Numbered from the stretch's first letter, positions 36,144-45,684 are shown. The stretch is 64,000 bases of DNA from DASQDN01 sp963844855 (GCA_963844855.1 CAWJQP010000016.1:89632-153631), one strand, 5' to 3'. The notes: generated from the sequence alone by a model not told the origin. Numbers and translations: made by a program.

Positions 36144-38480
36144 TTATTCGGCTGCGAACGCCGCGGCAGCTTTCTGCTCGAGATTGAAGTACTCTTCCTT
36201 GCCCACATCCACGCCAACGCCGAGGATTCTGCCGCCTTTAAATTCGCCCGGCGATTTATAATCCTCGCTCACATTGTCACCGCTGTCTCGCCCGATGCAA
36301 AGGCCATCGCCGGATAGAGTGAACTTGCCCACCTGCGCTCGCATCGGACCTTCTGCAACAACTTTCTCGTTAACATAGAGTTTGGTCTGGCCAAGCGACT
36401 CGTGATATTGGCCTGCGCCCTCCCTGGTGAACTCCATGCCGAGAGTGTACTTGCCAGGCTTGAGTTCGGATGATACGAATTTCTGCTCCGGTTTAATTCC
36501 GAGGAAATTATACACGTGATGGAGTTTTTTGTCTTTTATAAAGAGAACGTGTCCCCCGAAGCGCGAGCCGTGTGCAAAAATAGCGCCTGAGCAATTTGTG
36601 TCGGTTATTTCAACATCGGCAAGGATTTTATACGAACGACCCCGTATGCTTACTGCAACGCCCCTAGGGAACGGGAGCAGTATCCGGATAGTAGATGTAA
36701 GTGTCGCGCGGGGGCTCGGCGATTGGCCGCTCGGTTGTGAGCAAATCGGTTGCGCTGCGGTCATCCAGTGGCAGCACCAGGTTCTTCTCTGCCTCGTCGA
36801 ACCAGGACTCAATCAGCGCCTTCACTTTCTCCGGGTGCTTTTGTGCCAAGTCCGTCGATTCGGAGCGGTCGGCATCAACGTTGTAGAGTTGCCACGGATC
36901 TTTATCGAATTGGCCTTTGCCCGTTAATGGAGCGTGAACCGCGACAGCCTTCCAGCCATCCTCCAACATCCCTCGCGTGCCGAGCATTGCATAGTACTGA
37001 CGCTTTTTCTGCGTTGGGCCATCAGCAGGAGCATCGAAGCTGTATCGCATGGATACCCCCGCAAGCGGTTCTTGCTCCACGCCGCGAAACACCTTCGGCA
37101 TTTCCAATCCGCAAAGATCGAGGACAGTCGGAACGATATCCGTAGAGTGGTGGTACTGGTGGCGCACCTCTCCCTTGGCTCCGATACCTTTGGGCCAGTG
37201 AATGACCATCAGGTTCGCAGGTGCCGCCCGCGTAGTTCGAGTATCTCTTGAACATCTGGAACGGAGTCGAGAAGGCGACGGCCCATCCAGTCGGGTAGTG
37301 GATGTAGGTATCCGGCCCACCGAGGACGTACAAATAACTTCAGGTTCTCCCACAATTCGTCGGGATAGCCGTTGAAGAACTTGTTCTCGTTCACCGAACC
37401 GTTCGGGCTGCCCTCCCCGGAAGCGCCGTTGTCCGCGCAGTAGAAGACTATGGTGTTGTCTAACTGGCCTGTTTTTTCAAGGTAGTCAATAATCCGCCCC
37501 ACTTGAACATCGGTGTATTCTGAAAACCGCAAAAACTTCAGCCATTCGCGAGAACAGTCTCTTCTCTTCGGCGCTGAGCGTATTCCAAGGACGCACGGCG
37601 TCTCCCGCAGGCAACACATCCTCCGGTAGCGGGTTGATGGGCGTTAACTTAGTTCCCTTGGGTAAAATGCCCATGGCGATCATTCGCGGAAGCACCCACT
37701 CTCGGTAAGCCTCGTAGCCCTCATCGAACATACCTTTATATTTGTCCACGTATTCTTTCGGGGAGTGGTGCGGCGCGTGATTCGCGCCAGGGCAGAACCA
37801 CATGAACCAGGGCTTCGATGGGTTACTGGCCTTCTGATCCCGAATCAATGAGATGGCCTTATCCGCCAAGTCTTTGAAAAGATGGTATCCCTCCTCAGGG
37901 GAGTACGGCTGGTCGATGAAGCTGTTATCTTCGACGAGGTCGGGGTACCAGTTATTCGTCTCTCCGCCGAGGAAGCCATAAAATCGGTCAAAGCCTTTCT
38001 GAAGCGGCCATTCCTTTCGGCTCGCGCCCGGAGCGATGTCTTCCTCTGGGACGTTATGGTTTTTCCCAAGCCAGAAGGTACTAAAGCCGTTCTCCTGGAG
38101 AACCTGGCCAATCGTGGCGCAAGACTCCGGCAATCGGCCGTGGCGCCTGGGAAGCCGTTCGAGGCTTCTGTGATACAGGCGCACCCGTTGACGTGATGAT
38201 TGCGCCCAGTAAGGAAGGTGGAGCGGGTTGGCGAGCAAAGCGCCGTCGTGTGCCACTGTGAATACCGCAGACCGTTGTCGGCTAGCCTTTGAAGCGTTGG
38301 CATGTTGATCTTGCCGCCGAATGGCGACCAACTTGCCAGCCCGGTGTCATCATACAAAACGATGAGAACGTTCGGGGCGCGCGCCGGCGCTTTCGGCTGT
38401 TCATAGGGCGTCCAATCCGCTTTCGAATCGCGGATATCCAGCTTAATCACTCCGTTGAATTGCCTTCTCGCAATGCTCAT
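36144..38480 (-). pseudogene. arylsulfatase, multiply frameshifted
   Basis: A nearly full-length sulfatase (about 780 codons) is spread over five reading frames. In order: PNVLIVLYDDTGLASWSPFGG and the active-site motif CSPTRSTFLTGRNHH (formylglycine Cys) from 38480; GFSTFWLGKNHNVPEED and KPWFMWFCPGANHAPHHSP (38100-37620); DNTIVFYCADNGASGEGSPNG (37560-37340); VIHWPKGIGAKGEVRHQYHH and the C-terminal catalytic core (37240-36664); then a beta-rich C-terminal domain to 36144. A good start context (GAGGGAGCAC before the ATG) remains. At least four frameshifts show it is dead. The intact enzyme would hydrolyse sulfate esters. Confidence 0.85.
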
Positions 38481-38825
38481 ATGTGCTCCCTCTTCGCTGA
38501 GTCGGAGCCCTGCTGGCATACCGAGCTAGGCACGCTTAGAACATCATCATCGGATGTGTGCGCAACGATCCTAACGCGCATTTTGATTGGAAAGGCTTGA
38601 TGCCGATTTAGAATATTAATGCGCGGCCATTCTTATCGCCTTTTCGGTATCAAGCGATGCCGCATCCGCGACACGTACCCGCTCATCATCGAACATCGGG
38701 GAGCCTTGACGTCACATTCGCTCTATGCGGGAATGGCCGGATTCGCGCATCGAGCTGCCGCAAAGGAAAGTGTCAGGATTTACGTCCGGTCAGAATGAGA
38801 CGGGCTGGATCGTTATTAGGCCGCT
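38481..38825. other. stretch without a gene
   Basis: No domain-bearing frame was seen. It holds the former promoter side of the sulfatase pseudogene and leads into a transposase remnant. Confidence 0.4.
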
Positions 38826-38973
38826 ATGGACTATCCGCATTGCGCGACGATGACACTCAAACGCTAAATACTGCAACGGATCTGGGCTATTCCCGCTTCC
38901 GCTGTCGTCAATGTGCGCGCCGATTCAATGAACGCACCGGAACACCCGTCAATCGTCTCGAGTACCCAACCGA
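38826..38973 (+). pseudogene. zinc-ribbon transposase N-terminal fragment, second copy
   Basis: The plus strand carries the same sequence as the fragment at 25736-25948: DDDTQTLNTATDLGYSRFRC, QCARRFNERTGTPVNRLEY, PTDI. It breaks exactly at GATATC, where a copied fragment of the por-operon FAD gene begins (38974). Confidence 0.7.
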
Positions 38974-39239
38974 TATCCGGGCAAACTCCGTAGCAATTGT
39001 CACACTAAGCAGTTGCCACACGAAAGACATCTAAGAGCCTCGAACAAGGCATTGTTGTCGTCCAGACCTCCGGCAACCTCTTTAAGTGTCGACTGCTGTC
39101 GGATCAGATCCAGCGCCGACTGAACCGTGGGCGGCGCGTCCGCGTAGTACTAGGTGTTCAGCTTGTCAAATGGGGCTAGTTCATGCTTTGACCGAACAAG
39201 ATACTGTGTTTTGCGCAGATATGTGTCAATGCGCGCAGC
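38974..39239 (-). pseudogene. 266-bp diverged copy of part of the FAD/ferredoxin oxidoreductase gene
   Basis: Aligns base by base with 28421-28688 (for example CCGGGCAAACTCCGTAGC, CCAGACCTCCGGCAACCTCT, TTGCGCAGATATGTGTCAAT), with about one mismatch per ten bases and small indels. It represents the region just before the C-terminal ferredoxin domain. It contains stop-generating changes and no start. The fragment lies directly upstream of the promoter of the cation ATPase gene. Confidence 0.85.
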
Positions 39240-39283
39240 TGAAGGAACTTTGGACCCAGACGACTACGGCACAAGGACTTTGA

Positions 39284-39299
39284 TGGTCGTCCCATTGCA
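39284..39299 (+). promoter_or_regulatory. sigma-54-type promoter candidate for the cation ATPase
   Basis: TGGTCGTCCCATTGCA has GG-N10-GC spacing and a consensus-like TTGCA -12 element. The predicted transcription start is near 39310, downstream of the more distal in-frame ATG/GTG candidates, which supports a start at 39343 or 39349. Confidence 0.65.
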
Positions 39300-39348
39300 C
39301 TCGGAAGGCGGAATGGGTATGAAGCATACGCTTAAAGAGGGAATGTTG

Positions 39349-42144
39349 ATGGCAGAGTTCCATCAGATGTCGGCGCATGAAGCGGTGGCGAAATTGCGTT
39401 CAGACCATGACCATGGTCTGAGTGACGCCGAAGCACGCGCGCGCCTGCAGCAACACGGACCGAACCAACTTCGACAGCAAAAGCCGACATCAGCCTGGCG
39501 ACGCCTTCTCGCGCAGCTGCAAGATACGTTGGTGGTTCTCCTTCTCGTGGCCGCCGCAATCTCTGCGGTTGTTTGGTACATAGAGGGCGACGAGGCAGCG
39601 CCATACGAAAGTGTTGTGATCCTCTCTATTGTTCTGCTGAACGCATTACTTGGTTTCATTCAGGAGGACCGTGCCGAGAAGGCCCTGGCAGCGTTGCGAG
39701 AGATGTCCGCGCCAGAGGCGACGGTGGTCCGAGACGGCGAAGCGAGAAGAATACCGGCGCACGCAGTCGTCCCCGGAGACCTGCTGTTGATCGAAGAAGG
39801 TGACACGATACCTGCGGACGCGCGGCTCATTGAAACCATAGAGCTGAAGACTCTCGAGGCATCTCTCACAGGCGAAAGTGTTCCGGTCCGCAAAGACACT
39901 GGGCCAATTGCCAGTGCCGCTGCGCTCGGCGATAGGCGCAATATCGTGTTCTCTGGTACAGCAGTGGCCTACGGCCACGGTCGAGCAGTGGTGTTCGGAA
40001 CAGGAATGAACACCGAGTTGGGGAGGATAGCAGGCCTGCTGGAAGCAGCCAAGACCGAACCGACTCCACTGCAGCGGGAACTTGACCGTACGGGTAAGCG
40101 CCTGGGCATTGCGGTAATCGTTATTGCATTGCTAGTCGTCACTACTCTGCTGGTGGCAGAGGGCGTTTTCGATGCGCGCACCGTCGTGGACGCGCTGTTG
40201 TTCGGTGTTGCACTGGCGGTGGCGGCGGTTCCGGAGGGCTTAGCGGCTATCGTTACGCTGGTACTTGCGATTGGCGTGCAACGGATGGCGCGCCGCGGGG
40301 CTATTGTGCGAAGGCTTCCTGCGGTAGAAACGCTGGGCTCCGCAACCGTCATTGCCTCCGACAAGACCGGCACGCTCACTCGTAACGAAATGACGGTGCG
40401 GGTAGTGGTTACGCGCGCCGGGCGAGTAGATGTCGGGGGCACGGGTTATATCCCTGAAGGAGAGTTTCATAGCAGCGGCGTCCCGGTTGCGGACACTCAT
40501 CGGAAAGAAATTAACTGCCTGCTCGAGGGCGCGGCCCTTGATAACAATGCCAGCCTGACGAACCGCGACAAGAGCTGGTCCATCGTTGGGGACCCTACGG
40601 AAGGAGCCCTGATTGTTGTCGCCAGAAAAGCAGGTTTCGAGAAACAACACTTGGAGCAGCGCTTCCGGCGGGTGCGTGAGATTCCTTTCTCATCTGAGCG
40701 CAAAATGATGAGCACGATCCACGAAGACCCGGATCAAGCCGGTAGCTACTTGCTTTGGGCGAAGGGCGCGCCGGACGTTTTGCTCGACCGGTGCACTTTT
40801 GAACTCGACAAGGATCGAAAGCAATCGTTGACAGACGATCGCCGCACCGAACTTCGACGTATCAACGGCGCCCTTACCCTGGAAGCACTGCGAACACTAG
40901 CCGTCGCATATCGGAACATTCCTGCAGAGCTCGATGAACAGCATTGTGAGGACGACAAGCTGGAGCGAGAACTCGTATTTGCCGGTTTCCTGGGAATGAT
41001 TGATCCTCCCCGGCCGGAAGTCTTTGAAGCAGTGAAGCGAGCCAAACAGGCCGGTATCCGACCCATCGTTATTACCGGAGATCATCCGGGCACGGCGCTC
41101 GCAATTGCCAGCGAACTGGGCATCGGTTCAGACGGACGGGTGGTGACCGGTCCGGAGCTGGAACAGATGAGCGGTTCCCAGTTGTCGTCGACAGTTGCGG
41201 AAGTTTCCGTTTACGCGAGGGTCAACCCGAGCCACAAAATACACATCGTTGATGCTCTGCAAGCTAGGGGATCCATTGTGGCTATGACAGGTGACGGAGT
41301 GAACGACGCGCCCGCGCTGAAAGCGGCCGACATCGGAGTCGCAATGGGGCTCACTGGTACCGACGTCGCCAAAGAAGCCGCCGATATCATTCTGACTGAT
41401 GATAACTTCGCAACCATCGTTGCAGCTGTCGAAGAAGGCCGGGCCGTTTTCACGAACATTCGGAAGTTTCTCAGGTATTTACTGTCGTCAAATTTTGGCG
41501 AGGTGCTGACGATCTTTTTCGGCGTGGTTTTGGCTGGCCTGCTCGGGCTTCGAGATCGAGACGGGCTGATTCTACCTCTGCTCGCAACGCAAGTCCTGTG
41601 GATAAATCTGATCACCGACGGTCCGCCAGCCCTTGCGCTCGGAGTTGACCCTCCGGAGCGCCATCTGATGGAGCTTCCGCCACGTCCACCAGCCGAGCAT
41701 GTGATCACACTTGAGATGTGGATCACAGTCGGGCTAGTGGGTGTTGTTATGTCGATTGCAACACTTCTCGTGTTGGATGCTTCGCTGCCGGGAGGATTGA
41801 TTCCGGGGACGGCTGGGATTCGGCATGGCAGAACCATGGCGTTTACGACGCTCGTTTTGTGTCAGTTGTTCAACGCGTTCAACTCCCGCTCGAATCAAGA
41901 GAGCGTGTTCGTGGGCAGCCGACGAAACCCCTATCTGATTGGGGCCGTGCTGCTCTCGCTGGCACTACATTTGATCGCGATTCACCACACTTTTTTCCAG
42001 CAGGCGTTTAAAACAACCTCCTTGAGCATCCGAGACTGGGTCACGTGCCTACTTGTTTCCAGCTCCGTTCTATGGGTTATCGAGGCCTACAAGTTTGTCA
42101 TTCGGCACCGTCAGCCAGCAATAGACGTCACTACCCAAAAGTAG
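39349..42144 (+). CDS. P-type cation-transporting ATPase (PacL/SERCA-like)
   Basis: A 931-aa pump. Recognisable parts in order: cation-ATPase N domain (HQMSAHEAVAKLRSD..), TGES actuator motif (LTGESVPVRK), VPEGLAAIVTLVLAIGVQRMA in M4, the phosphorylation site DKTGTLTRNEM, KGAPDVLL, the hinge GDGVNDAPALKAADIGVAMG, and a C-terminal domain with four to six helices. This is type IIA/IIB, probably exporting Ca2+ or another divalent cation; specificity is not certain. The ATG at 39349 has AAAGAGGG seven bases upstream and follows the predicted promoter; ATG 39343 is also possible. Its 3' end overlaps the convergent mgtE gene by 34 nt. Confidence 0.9.
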   Translation: MAEFHQMSAHEAVAKLRSDHDHGLSDAEARARLQQHGPNQLRQQKPTSAWRRLLAQLQDTLVVLLLVAAAISAVVWYIEGDEAAPYESVVILSIVLLNALLGFIQEDRAEKALAALREMSAPEATVVRDGEARRIPAHAVVPGDLLLIEEGDTIPADARLIETIELKTLEASLTGESVPVRKDTGPIASAAALGDRRNIVFSGTAVAYGHGRAVVFGTGMNTELGRIAGLLEAAKTEPTPLQRELDRTGKRLGIAVIVIALLVVTTLLVAEGVFDARTVVDALLFGVALAVAAVPEGLAAIVTLVLAIGVQRMARRGAIVRRLPAVETLGSATVIASDKTGTLTRNEMTVRVVVTRAGRVDVGGTGYIPEGEFHSSGVPVADTHRKEINCLLEGAALDNNASLTNRDKSWSIVGDPTEGALIVVARKAGFEKQHLEQRFRRVREIPFSSERKMMSTIHEDPDQAGSYLLWAKGAPDVLLDRCTFELDKDRKQSLTDDRRTELRRINGALTLEALRTLAVAYRNIPAELDEQHCEDDKLERELVFAGFLGMIDPPRPEVFEAVKRAKQAGIRPIVITGDHPGTALAIASELGIGSDGRVVTGPELEQMSGSQLSSTVAEVSVYARVNPSHKIHIVDALQARGSIVAMTGDGVNDAPALKAADIGVAMGLTGTDVAKEAADIILTDDNFATIVAAVEEGRAVFTNIRKFLRYLLSSNFGEVLTIFFGVVLAGLLGLRDRDGLILPLLATQVLWINLITDGPPALALGVDPPERHLMELPPRPPAEHVITLEMWITVGLVGVVMSIATLLVLDASLPGGLIPGTAGIRHGRTMAFTTLVLCQLFNAFNSRSNQESVFVGSRRNPYLIGAVLLSLALHLIAIHHTFFQQAFKTTSLSIRDWVTCLLVSSSVLWVIEAYKFVIRHRQPAIDVTTQK

Positions 42145-43124
42145 ATGATGATCGACAACAGATCCTGAACGACAGTCGCTAGCGGACCGCTTCCGAATGC
42201 GGGATCGACGCCCAACCGATTGAAGAGCCACGGTAGAGCCATAGCAGCTATCGTTGCGGTCGAGCATGCCGCAGCAAGCGAAATCGAAACAGCCACGGAG
42301 ATCCGCCAATCACCCCACCGGAAGAAGAGAAAAGGCAGAGCGATACCTGCCAAGACTATCCCAATGGCGAGCCCTGTCAGAAGTTCGCGACTGAGCACCC
42401 GGCGTATTGAAACACCGACGGACAGTCCACGGACTACAACGGTCTCGGTCTGGGTCCCGACCGCATCAGCCAAGTACACAACCCCTGCGACGAAGAAGGC
42501 GAGTGTCACGTTTTTCTGTAGATCCTCTTCGAAAGCGCGTACGATGTCAGTCGCGACCATGGCGCCTCCAAGCCCCAGAAGCAGCCACGGCATGCGATGA
42601 AGAAAACGTCGAGATATTGACTCTTCACTCGCTACCCTGGCAATCGAAGTCTGGCGCAGGAAACCACCAAGCCGCGCCAGATCTTCCTCGTGCTCGGCCA
42701 GCAGAATCCTGAGCATTTGATGCGGCGGAATGAGCCCCATGAACTGGCCAGCGTCACTAACGACGGCGAGGGCCGATTCGCCATGCTGCGTAGCCTTCCA
42801 CGCTGCAACCTCTCGATCCGTATCGGGGCCAACACGCGGCGCATCCGAGTCCATGAGTTTTGACACAACCTGATCGCCTGCCGCCCTGAGAACATCTTCA
42901 ATGCGAAGGATGCCCACAAACTTGTCAGCTGTGCACACGACGATGTGGGAGACGCTTTCATAAGCGCCGTTCCACAGCAGGGTTTTGACCTCGGTGATAG
43001 TGTTTGCTGGATCGACGACCGGAACGTTGCGGCAGGCGTGCTGTATGGCAGTTTCAAAGGTAATCGGCTCAGGAGTGGTTTCCGTCAGCTGACTGGTCTG
43101 TGCTAGACGGCGTTGGTTCGCCAT
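42111..43124 (-). CDS. mgtE: MgtE-type magnesium transporter with CBS domains
   Basis: A 337-aa protein. Two CBS motifs (~residues 25-150: VDPANTITEVKTLLWNGAYE, KFVGILRIEDVL, GESALAVVSDAGQFMGLIPP) precede a membrane domain with five helices. DAVGTQTETVVVRGL resembles the MgtE signature G(N)AGxQ...VRG, and a conserved Asp near the end (VVQDLLSIIIYFWVV) matches the pore Asp. The large MgtE N domain is missing, giving a shortened transporter. The ATG at 43124 is favoured over 43175 because a sigma-54-type element lies at 43146-43161, between the two. It is transcribed divergently from the flavodoxin gene and convergently with the ATPase. Confidence 0.82.
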   Translation of the reverse strand: MANQRRLAQTSQLTETTPEPITFETAIQHACRNVPVVDPANTITEVKTLLWNGAYESVSHIVVCTADKFVGILRIEDVLRAAGDQVVSKLMDSDAPRVGPDTDREVAAWKATQHGESALAVVSDAGQFMGLIPPHQMLRILLAEHEEDLARLGGFLRQTSIARVASEESISRRFLHRMPWLLLGLGGAMVATDIVRAFEEDLQKNVTLAFFVAGVVYLADAVGTQTETVVVRGLSVGVSIRRVLSRELLTGLAIGIVLAGIALPFLFFRWGDWRISVAVSISLAAACSTATIAAMALPWLFNRLGVDPAFGSGPLATVVQDLLSIIIYFWVVTSIAG

Positions 43125-43145
43125 AAGATTGCCTGCACTACGTTT

Positions 43146-43161
43146 GGCAATCGAAGTGCCG
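43146..43161. promoter_or_regulatory. sigma-54-type promoter candidate, possibly bidirectional
   Basis: Read on the minus strand: CGGCACTTCGATTGCC, with GGCAC and TTGC both matching consensus, 21 nt from the mgtE ATG. Read on the plus strand: TTGGCAATCGAAGTGCC, also GG-N10-GC, but only about 12 nt from the flavodoxin ATG. The core is a GGCA-N8-TGCC palindrome, so both readings share the same bases. Confidence 0.6.
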
Positions 43162-43173
43162 AAATGTAGAAGC

Positions 43174-43764
43174 ATGAAACCCTTTCTCGTACTCTATGCA
43201 ACTCGCGAAGGTCACACGCATCAAATCGCCGAGCACGTTGCAGAAACGCTACGTGCACGAGGGCTCTCAGCGGACCTCATTGACGCGGCCCGGTTACCTG
43301 CCGATCTACCGCTTGGGAACTACTGCGGGGCGGTGCTTGCGGCTTCGGTTCACTTACAGAAACATGAGCCCGAAATGACACGATTCGTAAAGCGCCAGGT
43401 TAGGGATCTAGAGCGCATTCCTACGGCTTTTCTGTCTGTGAGCCTCTCGGAGGCAGGAGCTGAGAATATAGAGGCTCCGCCCGAGCGCCGCGCACAAGCT
43501 GCAAAGGATGCTCAGAGAATGATCGACACGTTCCTAGGCGACACCGGCTGGCATCCGTGCAGGACCCAAGCTGTCGCAGGCGCCCTGGTCTACTCGAAAT
43601 ACAATTTCGTCGTGCGCTACATCATGAAACGCATCGCTCGTCAGGCGGGCGGCGATACGGACACTTCAAAGGACTACGTGTATACAGACTGGAAGCGCCT
43701 CGATGAGTTCGTGGATGAGCTGACGTCGTTTGTGATGTCATCCGTAACATCAATTGGCCGGTGA
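43174..43764 (+). CDS. HemG-like flavodoxin domain protein
   Basis: A 196-aa protein. LVLYATREGHTHQIAEHVAE is the FMN-binding loop (T-x-E-G-x-T-like), followed by GAVLAASVHLQKHEPEMTRF and TAFLSVSLSEAG. The C-terminal YIMKRIARQAGGDTDTSKDYVYTDW is typical of the HemG menaquinone-dependent protoporphyrinogen oxidase family. The family uses FMN and quinones and works without oxygen, which suits an anaerobic setting. A role in haem synthesis is inferred; relatives in similar islands may act in other quinone redox steps. The ATG at 43174 lies within the divergent promoter region shared with mgtE; an in-frame start at 43129 was rejected. Confidence 0.75.
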   Translation: MKPFLVLYATREGHTHQIAEHVAETLRARGLSADLIDAARLPADLPLGNYCGAVLAASVHLQKHEPEMTRFVKRQVRDLERIPTAFLSVSLSEAGAENIEAPPERRAQAAKDAQRMIDTFLGDTGWHPCRTQAVAGALVYSKYNFVVRYIMKRIARQAGGDTDTSKDYVYTDWKRLDEFVDELTSFVMSSVTSIGR

Positions 43765-43783
43765 AGTCGTCCCGTTACTCTGT

Positions 43784-43993
43784 TTATCTCGACCTTGTGG
43801 CTACTCCGTCAATTAAGTTCGCCTGAATGATCAGCCTTCGCGGCGCCGGTCCAATATGATCGAACGGAAAGCAGGTAATCAGTGTGCATTGCGGCCGATT
43901 CGTCAGTAAGGTCTTTTTGCCCCAAGTGTTGGCAGACGGGTTCAACCCCGGAAATGCGCCGCATGCAAGCGCGGCGATATATCGAACCCGCAT
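43784..43993 (-). pseudogene. sortase C-terminal fragment fused to a foreign start
   Basis: The frame ends with LTNRPQCTLITCFPFDHIGP, then APRRLIIQA. TLITC carries the catalytic Cys of a sortase, and the following PFDHIGPAPRRLII is the usual C-terminal strand. The sequence upstream lacks the His-bearing part of a sortase. Instead an AAAGGAGACATTT ribosome-binding site and a leader-like MRVRYIAALACGAFPG precede it. This looks like a fusion of a leader and a sortase tail rather than a whole enzyme (usually 180-250 aa). Confidence 0.6.
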
Positions 43994-44157
43994 AAATGTC
44001 TCCTTTCTTGAGCTGCATTTTTCAAAGCGCACTTAGATGGCGATCTTGGGCGCTGGACCCGGACCGCAATGTCGGACAGGTCCTGCCAACGTGGATCGGA
44101 CAATGATTTAGTGTCGCCGGCAGCGCGCAGCGGCGGTCAGGTCTAACTTGTGGGGCC

Positions 44158-44790
44158 TTATTCGACGAGAGCCAGCTGTTCCGCCAGTGTCTTGATCGTC
44201 ATCATCATCTTTGGTTCCATGATGAAATGCGCGGGCTTCCAAAAGACGTGATTCCATAGCACGCGCTGAAGTTGCGCTTCGGTCCACTGCGTCCTCGAAG
44301 TATCAGGCGCGTCTTTGTTGCATTCACCGGATCGAGAATGAACGCCCACGTGCCCTCCGCGGTCTGGTTTCGATTGAGGAATCCGGATTTTTCTGGCGAA
44401 ACGAAGACCAGCGCACTCCCGAGTCCAGACGTGCAACGACCATCCTGGCTTGGCCTCGGTACTTGTGCTTCGGCTCCATCCACACATCGTCACCTGCGCT
44501 GCGAATCTGGAACTCTGGAACAATCCTTGAGATGTTATGAATTTCGGCTCCCAACAATTGTCCAGCCACGAATAGCTGTTGTAACCGGTGCGATTCTGTC
44601 CAATCTGAAGAATCCACAGCCACACTGAGCCTGCTGGCGCGTTTGATTGGTGATCGCATGTGCTACCGTCTTGAACGGCCTCGGGAACCATTTCGTCGGC
44701 CGGCCAACCACGCCGAAGCTCATCGACAGTTGCTCCCGACCGAGGTACCAGGGCCTCATCCAGAGTTCATATGTCGTCCAAACTGATCAG
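44158..44790 (-). pseudogene. decayed SRPBCC (START/Bet v1-like) protein
   Basis: Three frames combine to one protein: GREQLSMSFG, WPADEMVPEAV-like text, APAGSVW..ILQIGQNRTGYNSYSWLDN (44700-44560), ILLGAEIHNISRIVPEFQIR and GDDVWMEPKHKYRGQARMVV (44560-44420), ALVFVSPEKSGFLN and AEGTWAFILDPVNATKTRLI (44430-44300), then NHVFWKPAHFIMEPKMMMTI to the stop at 44158. This is the SRPBCC family with the WxWL(V/I)QMG...GWYSY signature. At least three frameshifts make it non-functional. Confidence 0.7.
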
Positions 44791-44841
44791 GGCAGATATG
44801 CCGCCCACATCAGTAGCCGTCAGGGAATGCTTCGACATGTT

Positions 44842-45606
44842 TCACAACGCTGATCGCGCCCGATCCGACCCCGGGTGAGTCGAGACCAAGAGCCGCGAGT
44901 GAAGCCCGGCGAGGGCACGTCCCTGAAGCAGCCCTAACGCAGATCCGAGAATCAGTCCCGCAAATGCTGCGAGTCCAACGTGAATAAGCGGACTTACCGT
45001 CCGATCCGGCCAGAATGCGGCGAAGTACAGACAGATAAAGCTGATTATCCATGACATTGTGCTCGCTACAATCCAGGAACCCGCTCGATGAGCGTGGAGC
45101 CGTAGGACGGCATATTGGGAAACACCCCAGACGAGCCCGACCAAGGCTCCTGTCACTAAGCAAACCCTGATAACTACACCTGGTCCTGGCGTAAGGTCAC
45201 CAATTCTAGCCGCGATAGCAGCTGTCAGCACAAACGATGTGGGTAGCCAGCTGAGTACACATCCGGATGCGGCGGCGATCATCGTAGCGGCAACCCAGGG
45301 TCCACTCGTCATTGTTGGAAACAACCGCCGAAGTACCCGCCATTGAAAGTAACCGATGAGCCCGCCCTCTAGCGCGGCAGTCATAGCCACGAGCTCGACA
45401 GCGGGGACTTCATAGATGCGGGATCGGTCCTGAGCCAAAGCAACGCTGACCACGACCAACACCAATGCAGAAATCGTCGTGGCGACTACGCAACCAACGA
45501 TACAGGACCACATCCAGGCGGGCCGTACCCACCCACGGTAAGTTCGAACGTAATCGAGCTGCCGAGGCCGCAGCGCACTCGGTCTCTCGAGACTGTGAAC
45601 TCTCAT
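44842..45606 (-). CDS. multi-spanning membrane protein of unknown function
   Basis: A 254-aa protein with about seven hydrophobic segments, for example WSCIVGCVVATTISALVLVV, GGLIGYFQWRVLRRLF, AATMIAAASGCVLSWLPTSF, VCLVTGALVGLVWGVSQYAV, IVASTMSWIISFICLYFAAF and AAFAGLILGSALGLLQGRAL. Repeated GGLIGYFQW/GLVWGVSQY-like turns suggest an internal duplication. No named family was recognised. The ATG at 45606 has a perfect AAGGAGGT eight bases upstream. A sigma-54-type motif at 45635-45650 links it to the stress regulon. Confidence 0.7.
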   Translation of the reverse strand: MRVHSLERPSALRPRQLDYVRTYRGWVRPAWMWSCIVGCVVATTISALVLVVVSVALAQDRSRIYEVPAVELVAMTAALEGGLIGYFQWRVLRRLFPTMTSGPWVAATMIAAASGCVLSWLPTSFVLTAAIAARIGDLTPGPGVVIRVCLVTGALVGLVWGVSQYAVLRLHAHRAGSWIVASTMSWIISFICLYFAAFWPDRTVSPLIHVGLAAFAGLILGSALGLLQGRALAGLHSRLLVSTHPGSDRARSAL

Positions 45607-45634
45607 AGCGGACCTCCTTACATATGGTCTTCCG

Positions 45635-45650
45635 TGCAATTTCAGGCCCT
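45635..45650 (-). promoter_or_regulatory. sigma-54-type promoter candidate for the membrane protein gene
   Basis: On the minus strand AGGGCCTGAAATTGCA has GG-N10-GC spacing with a TTGCA -12 element, ending 28 nt before the ATG. The -24 side lacks the usual T before GG. Confidence 0.55.
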
Positions 45651-45684
45651 TAAACAAACGCCTCATAGGGCATACCCAGCGCTG

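Noticed and set aside
39154..39348. 65-codon N-terminal extension of the cation ATPase frame
   Set aside because: Most of it is the copied oxidoreductase fragment, and it lies upstream of the predicted promoter.
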